Positions 9,817 through 18,150 of a stretch of 64,000 nt of DNA are shown here, in pieces. Under the pieces are notes generated by a model, which was not told the origin of the DNA, made no database searches, and was given only the letters and a program-made list of their open reading frames with translations. The position numbers and the translations under genes are program-made. Location: contig JAFOMG010000024.1 in the NCBI GenBank assembly GCA_017418975.1, positions 1 through 64,000 of the forward strand, in the 5' to 3' direction. This stretch comes from Sphingomonas sp. (GTDB lineage Bacteria > Pseudomonadota > Alphaproteobacteria > Sphingomonadales > Sphingomonadaceae). How positions within the stretch are numbered: position 1 is the first letter of the stretch; every line of letters begins with the position of its first letter.

Positions 9817-11214
9817 CTAGATGTGGAGCGCGCGGCCATAGGCGCCGAGCACGGCCTCGTGCATCGTCTCGCTGATCGTCGGGTGCGGGAACACCGTCTC
9901 CATCAGCTCCGCCTCGGTCGTCTCCAGCGTCTTGCCGATCGTATAGCCCTGGATCATCTCGGTCACTTCCGCGCCGATCATGTGCGCGCCGAGCAGTTCC
10001 CCGGTCTTGGCGTCGAACACCGTCTTCACGAAGCCCTCGGCCTCGCCCAGCGCAATCGCCTTGCCGTTGCCGATGAAGGGGAAGTTGCCGACCTTCACCT
10101 CATAGCCGGCTTCCTTGGCCTTGGCCTCGGTCAGGCCGACCGACGCGATCTGCGGGTGGCAATAGGTGCAGCCCGGGATGTTGCGCACGTCCATCGCGTG
10201 CGGGTGCTTGCCGGCGATCGCCTCGGCGGCGATCACGCCTTCATGGCTCGCCTTGTGCGCGAGGAACGGCGGCGCGGTGACGTCGCCGATCGCATAGAGG
10301 CCGGGCACGTTGGTCTTGCAGGCTGCGTCGGTGACGATGTGGCCGCGCTCGGTCTTCACGCCCAGCGTCTCCAGCCCGATATTCTCGGTGTTCGGCACGA
10401 TGCCGACCGCGACGATGACGTGGCTGAACTCCTCGACGGTGACCTTGCCGTCCTTGCCCTTGATCGAAGCCTTCACGCCCGTGCCGGTCACGTCGATCTT
10501 CTCGACGCCGGTCGCGGTGCGGATGTCCATGCCCTGCTTCTTGAACTGCTTCTCGAGATGCGCGGAAACGTCCTTGTCCTCCACCGGCACGATCCGGTCG
10601 AGCATCTCGACGATGGTCACTTGGCTACCCATATCGTTGTAGAAGCTGGCGAACTCGACGCCGATCGCGCCCGAGCCGATGACGAGCAGCTTGGTCGGCA
10701 TCTCCGGCGGAGTCATCGCCGTGCGATAGGTCCAGATGCGCTTGCCGTCGGCCGGAGCAAAGGGCAGGTCGCGGGCGCGGGCGCCGGTCGCGACGATGAT
10801 GTTCTTCGCCTCGATATCGGTTTTCTTACCGTCCTCGGCCGTCACGGTCAGCTTGCCCGGCGCGGTCAGCACGCCGGTGCCGAAATGCACCGCGATCTTG
10901 TTCTTCTTCATCAGGTGCGTGACGCCCTGGTTGAGCTGCTTGGCGACGCCGCGCGAGCGCTTCACCACTGCTTCCAGGTCGGCGCTGATCTTCTCGGCGA
11001 CCAGGCCATAATCCTTGGCGTGCTGCATATAGTGATAGATCTCGGACGAGCGGAGCAGCGCCTTGGTGGGGATGCAGCCCCAGTTGAGGCAGATGCCGCC
11101 CAGCAGCTCGCGCTCGACGATCGCCGTCTTGAGGCCCAGCTGCGCGGCGCGGATCGCCGCCACATAGCCGCCGGGGCCCGAGCCGAGCACGATCACATCA
11201 TAGGTATCAGCCAA
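9817..11214 (-). CDS. lpdA: Dihydrolipoyl dehydrogenase (E3)
   Basis: The flavoprotein E3 reoxidises lipoyl groups of 2-oxoacid dehydrogenase complexes with NAD+. The 465-residue protein has the FAD-binding GSGPGGYVAAI (residues 11-21), the redox disulfide GGICLNWGCIPTK (Cys42 and Cys47), an NAD-binding GSGAIGVEFASF, a second FAD motif YAIGDV and the C-terminal catalytic His-Glu pair in FPHPTISETMHE. The start is TTG at 11214, preceded by AAGGAG at six bases; upstream codons in the frame lack family similarity. It is in the same strand run as the pyruvate dehydrogenase E2 gene (12303-13601), with three small genes between, so it probably serves that complex. Confidence 0.97.
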   Translation of the reverse strand: MADTYDVIVLGSGPGGYVAAIRAAQLGLKTAIVERELLGGICLNWGCIPTKALLRSSEIYHYMQHAKDYGLVAEKISADLEAVVKRSRGVAKQLNQGVTHLMKKNKIAVHFGTGVLTAPGKLTVTAEDGKKTDIEAKNIIVATGARARDLPFAPADGKRIWTYRTAMTPPEMPTKLLVIGSGAIGVEFASFYNDMGSQVTIVEMLDRIVPVEDKDVSAHLEKQFKKQGMDIRTATGVEKIDVTGTGVKASIKGKDGKVTVEEFSHVIVAVGIVPNTENIGLETLGVKTERGHIVTDAACKTNVPGLYAIGDVTAPPFLAHKASHEGVIAAEAIAGKHPHAMDVRNIPGCTYCHPQIASVGLTEAKAKEAGYEVKVGNFPFIGNGKAIALGEAEGFVKTVFDAKTGELLGAHMIGAEVTEMIQGYTIGKTLETTEAELMETVFPHPTISETMHEAVLGAYGRALHI

Positions 11215-11230
11215 GGGTAACTCCTTTGGA

Positions 11231-11683
11231 TCAAACGAACTTGGGATCGGGCTTGCCGATCTCCCGTAGATTAAGCAGGCAACAGGCTGCAGCGGTGATG
11301 GCGCCTGCCGGTGCGGCAATCACACCACCCAGCGGATGCGCAAACAGCACGGCGAACAGCACGAAGTTCACCACCAGCCCCGCGCCCACCAGCACCACCA
11401 GCCGAAGCCAGAAATTCCGTACGAATAGAAAGGTAGCGAAGGCGATCGGGATGCCAAGGACCAGCGCTCCGACAAAAAGCACGGCCGACCAGCCCAGCAG
11501 CACCCCGATATCGTCGAAGGGGTTGGGCCAGCCCTGATAGAGCCCGCCCAGGATCACCGTGAAGCACATCACAAGCGGCGTTGCGATCAGGCACCCGACA
11601 TAAAGGCGCAGGAGCAATAACAGCGCTCGCCCCAACCGGCCCCAGCCATTCGCCGCCAGCGGCATCGGCTCGACGCCCCTCAT
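11231..11683 (-). CDS. Hypothetical membrane protein
   Basis: A 150-residue protein with four likely transmembrane helices (about 20-45, 60-80, 85-103 and 110-135) and short loops. I do not recognise the family. Its ATG overlaps the stop codon of the thioesterase gene in an ATGA arrangement, and lpdA follows after 16 bp, so it sits inside the E2-lpdA gene run and is almost certainly co-transcribed. That context does not by itself show a link to pyruvate metabolism. Confidence 0.65.
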   Translation of the reverse strand: MRGVEPMPLAANGWGRLGRALLLLLRLYVGCLIATPLVMCFTVILGGLYQGWPNPFDDIGVLLGWSAVLFVGALVLGIPIAFATFLFVRNFWLRLVVLVGAGLVVNFVLFAVLFAHPLGGVIAAPAGAITAAACCLLNLREIGKPDPKFV

Positions 11684-12069
11684 GCATCGATCGGCCGCGG
11701 CCGCTTGTGCTCGTCCACCGCGACGAACACGAACTGCGCCTGGGTGACCAGGCAGCTTTCCTCGGAGTGGCGGGCGCGGCGCCAGGACTGGACGTCGATC
11801 GTCATCGAAGTGCGTCCCACCTTCACGATATCGGCGAACACCGAGACTTCGTCGCCCACCGAGACCGGCGCGTGGAACTTCATGCCCTCCACCGCGACGG
11901 TGACCGCCCGCCCGCGCGAATGGCGCGCGGCGACCAGGCCCGCGGCCAGGTCCATCTGGCCCATCAGCCAGCCGCCGAAGATGTCGCCATAGGCATTGGC
12001 GTCCGCGGGCATGGTGCTCACGCGGATCGCGGGCTGCTGCTGCGGGGGCGTCGCGCCGCCCTCAACCAT
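11680..12069 (-). CDS. Acyl-CoA thioesterase, YciA-like hotdog protein
   Basis: A 129-residue hotdog-fold protein that probably hydrolyses acyl-CoA to free acid and CoA in the cytosol. The signature ANAYGDIFGGWLMGQMD holds the conserved Asp and Gly of the YciA/ACOT family. The following helix, LAAGLVAARHSRGRAVTVAV, and the strands MKFHAPVSVGDEVS and VTQAQFVFVAVDE complete the fold. Length matches YciA. Its start overlaps the end of the small membrane protein gene 12062-12286 by eight bases and its stop overlaps the next start, showing an operon between the E2 and lpdA genes. It could relieve acyl-CoA pressure near the pyruvate dehydrogenase step, which is inference. Confidence 0.88.
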   Translation of the reverse strand: MVEGGATPPQQQPAIRVSTMPADANAYGDIFGGWLMGQMDLAAGLVAARHSRGRAVTVAVEGMKFHAPVSVGDEVSVFADIVKVGRTSMTIDVQSWRRARHSEESCLVTQAQFVFVAVDEHKRPRPIDA

Positions 12070-12286
12070 CGGCGCGCGGCTCCGTGCCGGCGAGCCGGGC
12101 CTTGTCCTCGGCGAACGCCCGGCGCACCGGGCCGACGCCCATCAGCACCACGGCGATCATGCAGGCATAGCCGACCAGCCAGATGTCCCCGGTCGCGCGC
12201 GGATAGGACCACGCCGCCGCGGCCGAGATCAGCGCCGCGGCGAGCAGCCCGATCGCGATGTGCACCACTTCGATCAGCACGCGCAT
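12062..12286 (-). CDS. Small membrane protein of the E2-lpdA run
   Basis: A 74-residue protein with two hydrophobic helices (about 4-27 and 36-54) and a charged C-terminal tail. No recognised family. It lies 16 bp after the E2 stop codon and overlaps the thioesterase start by eight bases, so it is part of the same transcript. Coding is supported by the tight overlaps and by the two clear helices; function is unknown. Confidence 0.6.
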   Translation of the reverse strand: MRVLIEVVHIAIGLLAAALISAAAAWSYPRATGDIWLVGYACMIAVVLMGVGPVRRAFAEDKARLAGTEPRADG

Positions 12287-12302
12287 TGCCGCGCCCTCCG
12301 GT

Positions 12303-13601
12303 TCAGGCGATCATCCCGAAGGGATTCTCGACCAGTTCCTTGAAGATCTTCATCATCTCGGCGCCGTCGGCCCCGTCGATCGCCCGGTGATCGAAGCTGC
12401 CGGTGGCCGACATCACCGTCGCCACGCCCAGCGCGTCGTCGACGATATAGGGGCGCTTCTCGCCCGCGCCGATCGCCATGATCATGCCCTGGGGCGGATT
12501 GATCACCGCTTCGAACTGCTTGATCCCGAACATGCCCATGTTCGAGAGCGAAGCGGTGCCGCCCTGATATTCCTCGGGCTTCAGCTTGCCGTCGCGCGCG
12601 CGGGCCGCCAGGTCCTTCATCTCGGTCGAGATCGCCGAGACCGCCTTGTTCGCGGCGTCGCGGATGATCGGGGTGATCAGCCCGGTCGGAGTCGAGACCG
12701 CGACCGACACGTCCGAGCGGCTGTACTTGATCAGCTGGTCGCCGGTGTAGGTGACGTTGCACTTGGGCGCCTGGGCCAGCGCCACGCCGAGCGCCTTGAT
12801 CAGCAGGTCGTTGACCGAGAGCTTGATGCCGCGCGCCTCGAGCGCCTTGTTCAGGTCGCCGCGCAGCTTGAGCAGCGCGTCGAGCCGGATGTCGAGCGTG
12901 AGGTAGATGTGCGGGACGGTCTGCTTCGACTCGGTGAGCCGGCGCGCGATCGTCTTGCGGATGTTCGAGAGCTTCTCGGCCTCGTGCGGGATCGATTCGT
13001 CCCACCAGACCGGCTTGTGCTCGGCCGGGGCGGCGGCCGGCGCGGCCGGGGCCGAGGCGGCGGCAGCGGCCGGAGCGGCGGCAACGGGCGCGGCGCCGGG
13101 CTTGGCACCCTCGACATCGGCCTTGACGATGCGGCCGTTCGGGCCCGAGCCGGCGACGCCGGCCAGGTCGACGCCCTTCTCGGCGGCAATGCGCTTGGCG
13201 AGCGGGCTCGCCTTCACGCGGTCGCCCGAGGCGGCCTGGGCCTGGGCGGGCGCCGGAGTCGGCGCGGGCGCAGCGGCGGCCGGAGTCGCTGCCGGCGCGG
13301 GAGCCGGCGCAGCCGCCGGAGCGGGAGCCGGCGCGGCGGCGGCCGAGGAGACGTCCTCGCCCTCGCCCGCCAGCACCGCGATCACGGTGCCGACCTTCAC
13401 ATTGTCGGTGCCCTCGGGGACGAGGATCTTGGCGATCACGCCTTCGTCCACCGCTTCGAACTCCATGGTCGCCTTGTCGGTCTCGATCTCGGCCATGAGG
13501 TCGCCGGACTTCACCGTATCGCCCTCCTTCACGAGCCACTTGGCGAGGGTACCCTCTTCCATGGTGGGAGAAAGCGCCGGCATCTTGATTTCGATCGACA
13601 T
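12303..13601 (-). CDS. pdhC: Pyruvate dehydrogenase E2, dihydrolipoamide acetyltransferase
   Basis: E2 forms the core of the pyruvate dehydrogenase complex and passes the acetyl group from lipoamide to CoA. The 432-residue protein has one lipoyl domain (about 1-80) with the lipoylated Lys43 in ETDKAT. A long Ala/Pro swinging linker is followed by the E1/E3-binding domain (about 125-160, KASPLAKRIAAEKGVDL), a second Ala/Pro linker, and the catalytic domain ending in the active-site motif DHRAIDG (His405). The ATG at 13601 gives the expected MSIEIKMPALSPTMEEG. It heads a five-gene strand run ending with lpdA. The E1 genes are not in the window. The divergent neighbour is a universal stress protein gene. 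Confidence 0.96.
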   Translation of the reverse strand: MSIEIKMPALSPTMEEGTLAKWLVKEGDTVKSGDLMAEIETDKATMEFEAVDEGVIAKILVPEGTDNVKVGTVIAVLAGEGEDVSSAAAAPAPAPAAAPAPAPAATPAAAAPAPTPAPAQAQAASGDRVKASPLAKRIAAEKGVDLAGVAGSGPNGRIVKADVEGAKPGAAPVAAAPAAAAASAPAAPAAAPAEHKPVWWDESIPHEAEKLSNIRKTIARRLTESKQTVPHIYLTLDIRLDALLKLRGDLNKALEARGIKLSVNDLLIKALGVALAQAPKCNVTYTGDQLIKYSRSDVSVAVSTPTGLITPIIRDAANKAVSAISTEMKDLAARARDGKLKPEEYQGGTASLSNMGMFGIKQFEAVINPPQGMIMAIGAGEKRPYIVDDALGVATVMSATGSFDHRAIDGADGAEMMKIFKELVENPFGMIA

Positions 13602-13731
13602 GAAGGTTCCCGTTGTTGGAGCCCTGAACAGGTTCGGGCCCTCTTTGCGCCGCCCCCGCCCCGGGTCAAGAGACGCGCTTGCAGGAAATGACGCTACGGG
13701 GCACGTAACGCACGACCAAGAGGAACCTTCC

Positions 13732-14187
13732 ATGCGCACCTATCTGGTGGTGATCGACGAGAGTCCGGAGGCGGAGATCGCGCTGCGCTTCGCCGCGCGG
13801 CGTGCCGTGAAGACCGGCGGGAACGTCGAAATCCTCGCGCTCATCCCCAAGCCGGACTTCGTCCAATGGGGCGGCGTGATGGCGACGATCGAGGAGGAAG
13901 CGCGCGAACGCGCCGAGGCGCTGGTCGCCCGCGCCGCCGGCACGCTGTTCGCCGAATCGGGGCTCCAGCCCTCGATCACCGTGCGCGAGGGCGACGGCCC
14001 CCGGATCGTCCGCGAGATGATCGCCGCCAATCGCGACATCGCCGCCCTGGTGCTCGGCGCCGCGGCGAGTGGGCCGCCGGGGCCGATGGTCGCGCATTTC
14101 TCCGGATCGGACGCGGGCAAGCTGCCGGTGCCGCTGATGGTGATTCCCGGGGCGCTCGACATGGACGCGATCGACCGGCTGAGCTGA
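13732..14187 (+). CDS. Universal stress protein (UspA family)
   Basis: A 151-residue single-domain Usp protein starting MRTYLVVIDESPEAEIALRFA. The Rossmann-like core has the first strand with an Asp, and the C-terminal region contains VLGAAASGPPGPMVAHFSGS, where the usual ATP-binding GxxG motif (G-2x-G-9x-G-S/T) is only partly matched. ATP binding is therefore uncertain. It is transcribed divergently from the pyruvate dehydrogenase E2 gene with about 130 bp between the starts. Usp proteins of this type are often tied to growth arrest or redox stress; no specific role can be assigned here. Confidence 0.85.
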   Translation: MRTYLVVIDESPEAEIALRFAARRAVKTGGNVEILALIPKPDFVQWGGVMATIEEEARERAEALVARAAGTLFAESGLQPSITVREGDGPRIVREMIAANRDIAALVLGAAASGPPGPMVAHFSGSDAGKLPVPLMVIPGALDMDAIDRLS

Positions 14188-14285
14188 ACGCCCGCGAGCG
14201 GCGCGCCCCATTTTGCCCTCCGGCCTCGCGGCGGGGGACGGTGAGAGCGATTGACCCATCCCCCCTCGCCCGTCACTTTCGCCGC

Positions 14286-15560
14286 ATGCGCATCCTCGCC
14301 CTGGCTTCGTTCCTCCTCGCCCTCCCCGTCGCTGCCCAGGCCCAGGCCCAGGAAAAGCCCGATCCCGCGCGCCTGAAGGCCAGCGTCGAGAAGCTGGTCG
14401 GCTTCGGCACGCGCCACACGCTTTCGGACGCGGACGACCCGAATCGCGGCATCGGTGCCGCCCGGCGCTGGTTCGCCGCCGAGCTCGCCAGGCTGGGGGA
14501 CCGGTGCGGCTGCATCGAAGTCGCCAACATCGCGCGCGGCTTCACCGGGCCCCGCGCGCCGGGCGGCGTGCAGATCGTCGATGTGCTCGGCTTCCAGGCC
14601 GGCACCGATCCCAAGCGCGTCGTCATCGTGATGGGCCATATCGACAGCCGGGTGAGCGACGTGATGAACGCCACCGCCGATGCCCCCGGCGCCAATGACG
14701 ATGCCTCCGGCGTCGCGCTAGTGCTCGAGGCGGCGCGCATCCTTTCCCGAGAGAAATTCCGGGCGACGATCGTCTATGCGGCGCTCTCGGGCGAAGAGCA
14801 GGGGCTGTTCGGCGGCCAGCTGCTCGCCGAGACCGCGAAGGAACGCGGCTGGACGGTCACGGCGGTGCTCAACAACGACATCGTCGGCAACACCGTCGGC
14901 ACCGACGGGCGCAAGGTGGCGGACCGGGTGCGCGTCTTCTCCGAGAGCTTCGGCGAGAATGACGCCGCCCCGGCGCTCCAGGGCCTGCGCGCCGATGGCG
15001 GCGAGGATGACGGCCCCTCGCGCGCGCTCGCCAAGGCGATCGGCCAGGTCGCGGGCACCGTCCCCGGCGGGCTCCAGGCGTTCCTCGTCCGCCGGCCCGA
15101 CCGGTTCGGCCGCGGCGGCGACCATTCGCCGTTCCAGAAGCTCGGCTATCCGGCGGTGCGCTTCTCGGTAGGGATCGAGAATTACGACGCGCAGCACCAG
15201 GACCTCGCCCCCGGCAAGGGCGACACCGTCGACAAGATGGACTTCCCCTATCTGGCCAAGGTGACTGCGCTCAACGTCGCGACGATCCGCCGCCTGGCCG
15301 CCGCGCCGGCGGCACCCAACCGAGTGACGATCGGCGGCGCGCTCGCCTCCGACACTTCGGTGAAATGGGCGACCGTGCCCGGCGCGGTCGGATACCGCGT
15401 CCATTGGCGCCGCGCCGATGCCCGCGACTGGACCGGCCATCTCGACGTCACCGGCACCGAAGCCAGCCTGAAGGGCGTGGTGGTCGACGACAATTTCGTC
15501 GGTGTGTCGGCGCTCGGCGCGGACGGGGCCGAGAGCCTGGTGACGTTCGGGCGGCGGTGA
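14286..15560 (+). CDS. Secreted M28-family zinc aminopeptidase
   Basis: A 424-residue exported peptidase with a signal peptide cleaved near LPVAAQAQAQ. The M28 catalytic domain (about 30-330) shows the metal-ligand motifs: His and Asp in VMGHIDSR, the bridging Asp in PGANDDASG, the catalytic Glu pair in SGEEQGLFGG, an Asp in LNNDIVGN and the late His in YDAQHQD. A C-terminal fibronectin-like beta domain (about 340-424) follows. It most likely removes N-terminal residues from peptides in the periplasm or outside. The ATG at 14286 gives a clean signal peptide. It is in the same direction as the Usp gene, 98 bp downstream, probably separately transcribed. Confidence 0.88.
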   Translation: MRILALASFLLALPVAAQAQAQEKPDPARLKASVEKLVGFGTRHTLSDADDPNRGIGAARRWFAAELARLGDRCGCIEVANIARGFTGPRAPGGVQIVDVLGFQAGTDPKRVVIVMGHIDSRVSDVMNATADAPGANDDASGVALVLEAARILSREKFRATIVYAALSGEEQGLFGGQLLAETAKERGWTVTAVLNNDIVGNTVGTDGRKVADRVRVFSESFGENDAAPALQGLRADGGEDDGPSRALAKAIGQVAGTVPGGLQAFLVRRPDRFGRGGDHSPFQKLGYPAVRFSVGIENYDAQHQDLAPGKGDTVDKMDFPYLAKVTALNVATIRRLAAAPAAPNRVTIGGALASDTSVKWATVPGAVGYRVHWRRADARDWTGHLDVTGTEASLKGVVVDDNFVGVSALGADGAESLVTFGRR

Positions 15561-15654
15561 AGCCCGTCACTCCCCTCCCGGGAAGGAAGGGGAGCTTATT
15601 CCTGCGGCTGCAATATGGGATCGCCGCGCATTCGCCACGCGGCGCGGCGGGAAA

Positions 15655-16647
15655 TCACCGGCAGCCGCAGACGCAGCACTGCACCCGGGGCTTGTACCGC
15701 CGCACCGGCGCCTTGCGCACCACCCGGCGCGGCGCGGCGCGGACATAGGTGGTCCGCTCGACCACTTCCTCGGTCACCGTGGTCGTGGTGGTCACGGCCG
15801 GCATGGTGACGATCACGGTCGAGCCCATCGGCGCGCCATAATAATAAGCGCCGGACTGGTGGCTGCCCCCGCCATAATAGGCCCCGCCGGACCCGTAATA
15901 GCCCTGGACCTGCACGCCCGGCGGCGGCGGCGGCGCGTCGGCCGGCGGCGCATAGTCGCCGGGATAGCCGTCATAATAGTCGTTCGGATCGATCGGCCGG
16001 ATGGGCTCGCGATAGCCGGCGCCGGTGCCGGACCGGCTATAGGCGCTCGAATAGCTGCCGCTCGAATCGGCCCAGGAATCCGCATCGGCCCAGCCGATGC
16101 CGCTCACCGAATCCCACACGTCGCCGCGATCGTCGACCAGCACGGCATCGTCGTAATAACGGACCCAGAAATAGCCATAGGGCGGCGCGGCGAGGCCCCA
16201 GCTCAGATAATCGGGAATGCGGAAGCCGCCGCCCATCCAATAGCCGGGCAGATGATTGCCGCGGCCGAGCCGGCGATAGCCGTTCCAGCCGCCCGGCGCC
16301 TGGGCACCGGCATACCAGCGGCCGCCGATCATTCCGCCCCAGCGATTGCCGTTCGGCCGGGTCACCTGGCCATGGCCGCGCGGCGGCAGCGCCATCCAGC
16401 GGCCATTCTGCCAGACGCGCGCGCCGGCGGTCGGCACGCCCGGGCCGTTCTGGACGACGGGCGGCGGACCGGGAACGCGCGGCGGCGGCGGCATCGGCAC
16501 GCCTCGCCCGCCATAGGCGCCGCCCGGCGCCGGGATCGGGCCGCCGCTGCCGCCCCAGGCGGGGCCGGGCGCGGCCACCTGCGCAACCGCCGGCAGCGCT
16601 GCCAGCAGCGCCGAGGCCATCAGGGCCGGCTTCAACAGGTGACGCAT
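15655..16647 (-). CDS. RcnB-family periplasmic protein, long Gly/Pro/Tyr-rich form
   Basis: A 330-residue exported protein. The signal peptide ends near LPAVAQVAAP. A low-complexity Gly/Pro region (about 25-75) follows, then the RcnB-like core, in which DYLSWGLAAPPYGYFWVRYYDDAVLVD is the family hallmark (YGLxxPPxGYRWVR...DAVLV). A Tyr/Gly/Ser-rich tail ends in Val/Thr- and Arg-rich segments with a Cys cluster (CCVCGC). RcnB of Escherichia coli tunes nickel/cobalt efflux; in sphingomonads similar proteins are common and of unknown role. The C-terminal Cys cluster might bind metal, which is inference. The ATG at 16647 has AAGGAG seven bases upstream. Confidence 0.75.
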   Translation of the reverse strand: MRHLLKPALMASALLAALPAVAQVAAPGPAWGGSGGPIPAPGGAYGGRGVPMPPPPRVPGPPPVVQNGPGVPTAGARVWQNGRWMALPPRGHGQVTRPNGNRWGGMIGGRWYAGAQAPGGWNGYRRLGRGNHLPGYWMGGGFRIPDYLSWGLAAPPYGYFWVRYYDDAVLVDDRGDVWDSVSGIGWADADSWADSSGSYSSAYSRSGTGAGYREPIRPIDPNDYYDGYPGDYAPPADAPPPPPGVQVQGYYGSGGAYYGGGSHQSGAYYYGAPMGSTVIVTMPAVTTTTTVTEEVVERTTYVRAAPRRVVRKAPVRRYKPRVQCCVCGCR

Positions 16648-16764
16648 ATCGATACTCCTTCGCCCCATGCCGGAGCGCGCGCTGCTCCGATGGTTGCCAA
16701 AGAGTTAAACCCCGCGCGTACGCGGCGCCACTTTTGCCTATGCTTAACGGAGTCCCGATCCGGG

Positions 16765-17259
16765 TCAGCCGGCCAGACGGGGACCCAGGATGCGCATCAG
16801 CGCCTCGCAGCCGGCGGCGTCGCCGGCATCGAAGCGGGCCGGGCTGGGGCTGTCGAGATCGAGCACGCCGATCAGCGCACCCTGGACGACGATCGGCACG
16901 ACCAGCTCGGAGCGGCTGGCGGCATCGCAGGCGATATGGCCGGGAAAGGCGTGCACGTCCTCGACCAGCTGCGTCTCGCGCGTCGTCGCGGCGGCGCCGC
17001 ACACGCCCTTGCCGAAGGGGATGCGGATGCAGGCGGCCTTGCCCTGGAACGGCCCGAGCACCAGCTCGCCGTTCACGTTGCGATAGAAGCCCGCCCAGTT
17101 CAGGTCGGGCAGATATTGCCAGATCAGCGCCGCGACGTTCGCCATGTTGGCGATCGCGTCGGGCTCGTCGGCGGTAAGCGCGTCGAGCGCGGCGGCCAGG
17201 TCGCGATAGAGCTCGGTCTTGTCGGCGGTGTCGATGTCGAAGGCGTACATGGCGCCCAT
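16765..17259 (-). CDS. msrC: Free methionine-(R)-sulfoxide reductase (GAF domain)
   Basis: A 164-residue GAF-domain enzyme that reduces free methionine-(R)-sulfoxide. The family cysteines are Cys77 (GKAACIRI), Cys87 (GKGVCG) and Cys111 (HIACDAASRSE); the spacings of 10 and 24 residues equal those of the Escherichia coli enzyme (84, 94, 118). This makes the assignment stronger than a generic GAF match. It acts in the cytosol with thioredoxin as reductant. The DUF2306 gene lies 30 bp upstream on the same strand, so the two may be co-transcribed, although no functional link is evident. Confidence 0.92.
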   Translation of the reverse strand: MGAMYAFDIDTADKTELYRDLAAALDALTADEPDAIANMANVAALIWQYLPDLNWAGFYRNVNGELVLGPFQGKAACIRIPFGKGVCGAAATTRETQLVEDVHAFPGHIACDAASRSELVVPIVVQGALIGVLDLDSPSPARFDAGDAAGCEALMRILGPRLAG

Positions 17260-17289
17260 GTAGTCGATCCCGCGCCCCGGCGGGAGGGG

Positions 17290-18096
17290 TCAACCGAGCA
17301 GGCGCGGCAGCCACATCGCCATCACCGCGCCGAAGATGCCGATCCCGGCCGCCAGCGCGAGCAGCCCGAGCCCCGCAGCGACGGCTAAGCGCGACAGCGG
17401 CCCGCGCCGTTCGGAGGCCAGGTAGATCTCGAGCATCGCCAGCGGCGCGAGATAGCAGCCAAAGGCCCAGGCGCGGACGAAGGGGCCGTCGAAATCGGCC
17501 CCGATGCCCAGCGGGCCGCGATTGGCGAGGATCCAGAACATCAGCCCGACGCGGAAGAACCACACGCCGCTCGCCAGCACGAAGGCGCGCAGCGCCCAGC
17601 GGCGATGCTCGGCGAAGCGGCGCCGGCGGGCGAGTCGCCAGGCGACTGCCCCCGCGCCGAGGATCAGCAGCCCGTTCAGGCTGATTCCGATCCGCAGCAA
17701 CGGCCCGCCCGCCGTGCCCCGGGTCCACACCATGTAGAGGCCGCCCAGGCTGATCAGCAGCGCGGTGAGCATGTAGGTGCGGCCGTTCCACCGGTGGAAG
17801 CGCGGCCAGCGGCGGCGGATCGCGGGCACGAGCTGGAGCGGGCCGCCCAGCGTGATCACCGCGGCGAGCAGCAGGTGCATCGCCAGCACCAGGTTGCCGG
17901 CCAGCCCGCCCGGGACATAGCCGCCGACCAGCACCTGGTTCCACCGCGCGAAATCGCCCTGCACGGCGGCACGGCCATAAAAGCCGGCGATATAGAGGAC
18001 GAAGGCGAGCTGGCCGGTCGTCGCGACGGCGAACCAGAAGAGGACGGAGCCCCTCAGCGCCTTCACGCTCCACATGGCGACGGTCTTCTCGGTCAT
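17290..18096 (-). CDS. DUF2306 membrane protein
   Basis: A 268-residue integral membrane protein of the DUF2306 family with seven or eight transmembrane helices. Family features include the segment LGGPLQLVPAIRRRWPRFHRWNGRTYM, where His and Arg lie at a membrane edge, and later AEHRRWALRAF. The conserved histidines suggest haem or quinone chemistry, but the biochemical role is unknown. I chose the ATG at 18096 after GGAGG; the frame continues to 18174 without similarity. It is transcribed divergently from the AraC regulator at 18151, with 54 bp between the two starts, so the regulator may control it. Confidence 0.8.
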   Translation of the reverse strand: MTEKTVAMWSVKALRGSVLFWFAVATTGQLAFVLYIAGFYGRAAVQGDFARWNQVLVGGYVPGGLAGNLVLAMHLLLAAVITLGGPLQLVPAIRRRWPRFHRWNGRTYMLTALLISLGGLYMVWTRGTAGGPLLRIGISLNGLLILGAGAVAWRLARRRRFAEHRRWALRAFVLASGVWFFRVGLMFWILANRGPLGIGADFDGPFVRAWAFGCYLAPLAMLEIYLASERRGPLSRLAVAAGLGLLALAAGIGIFGAVMAMWLPRLLG

Positions 18097-18150
18097 CTTC
18101 CCTCCCGGACTTGCCAAGCGGTCGATAACCCGGCGAGACTGGCCCCGGAC

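Noticed and set aside
9235..11220. 661-codon plus-strand frame
   Set aside because: Antisense shadow of lpdA and its neighbour; rich in His, Arg and Asp as expected from reversed GC-rich codons.
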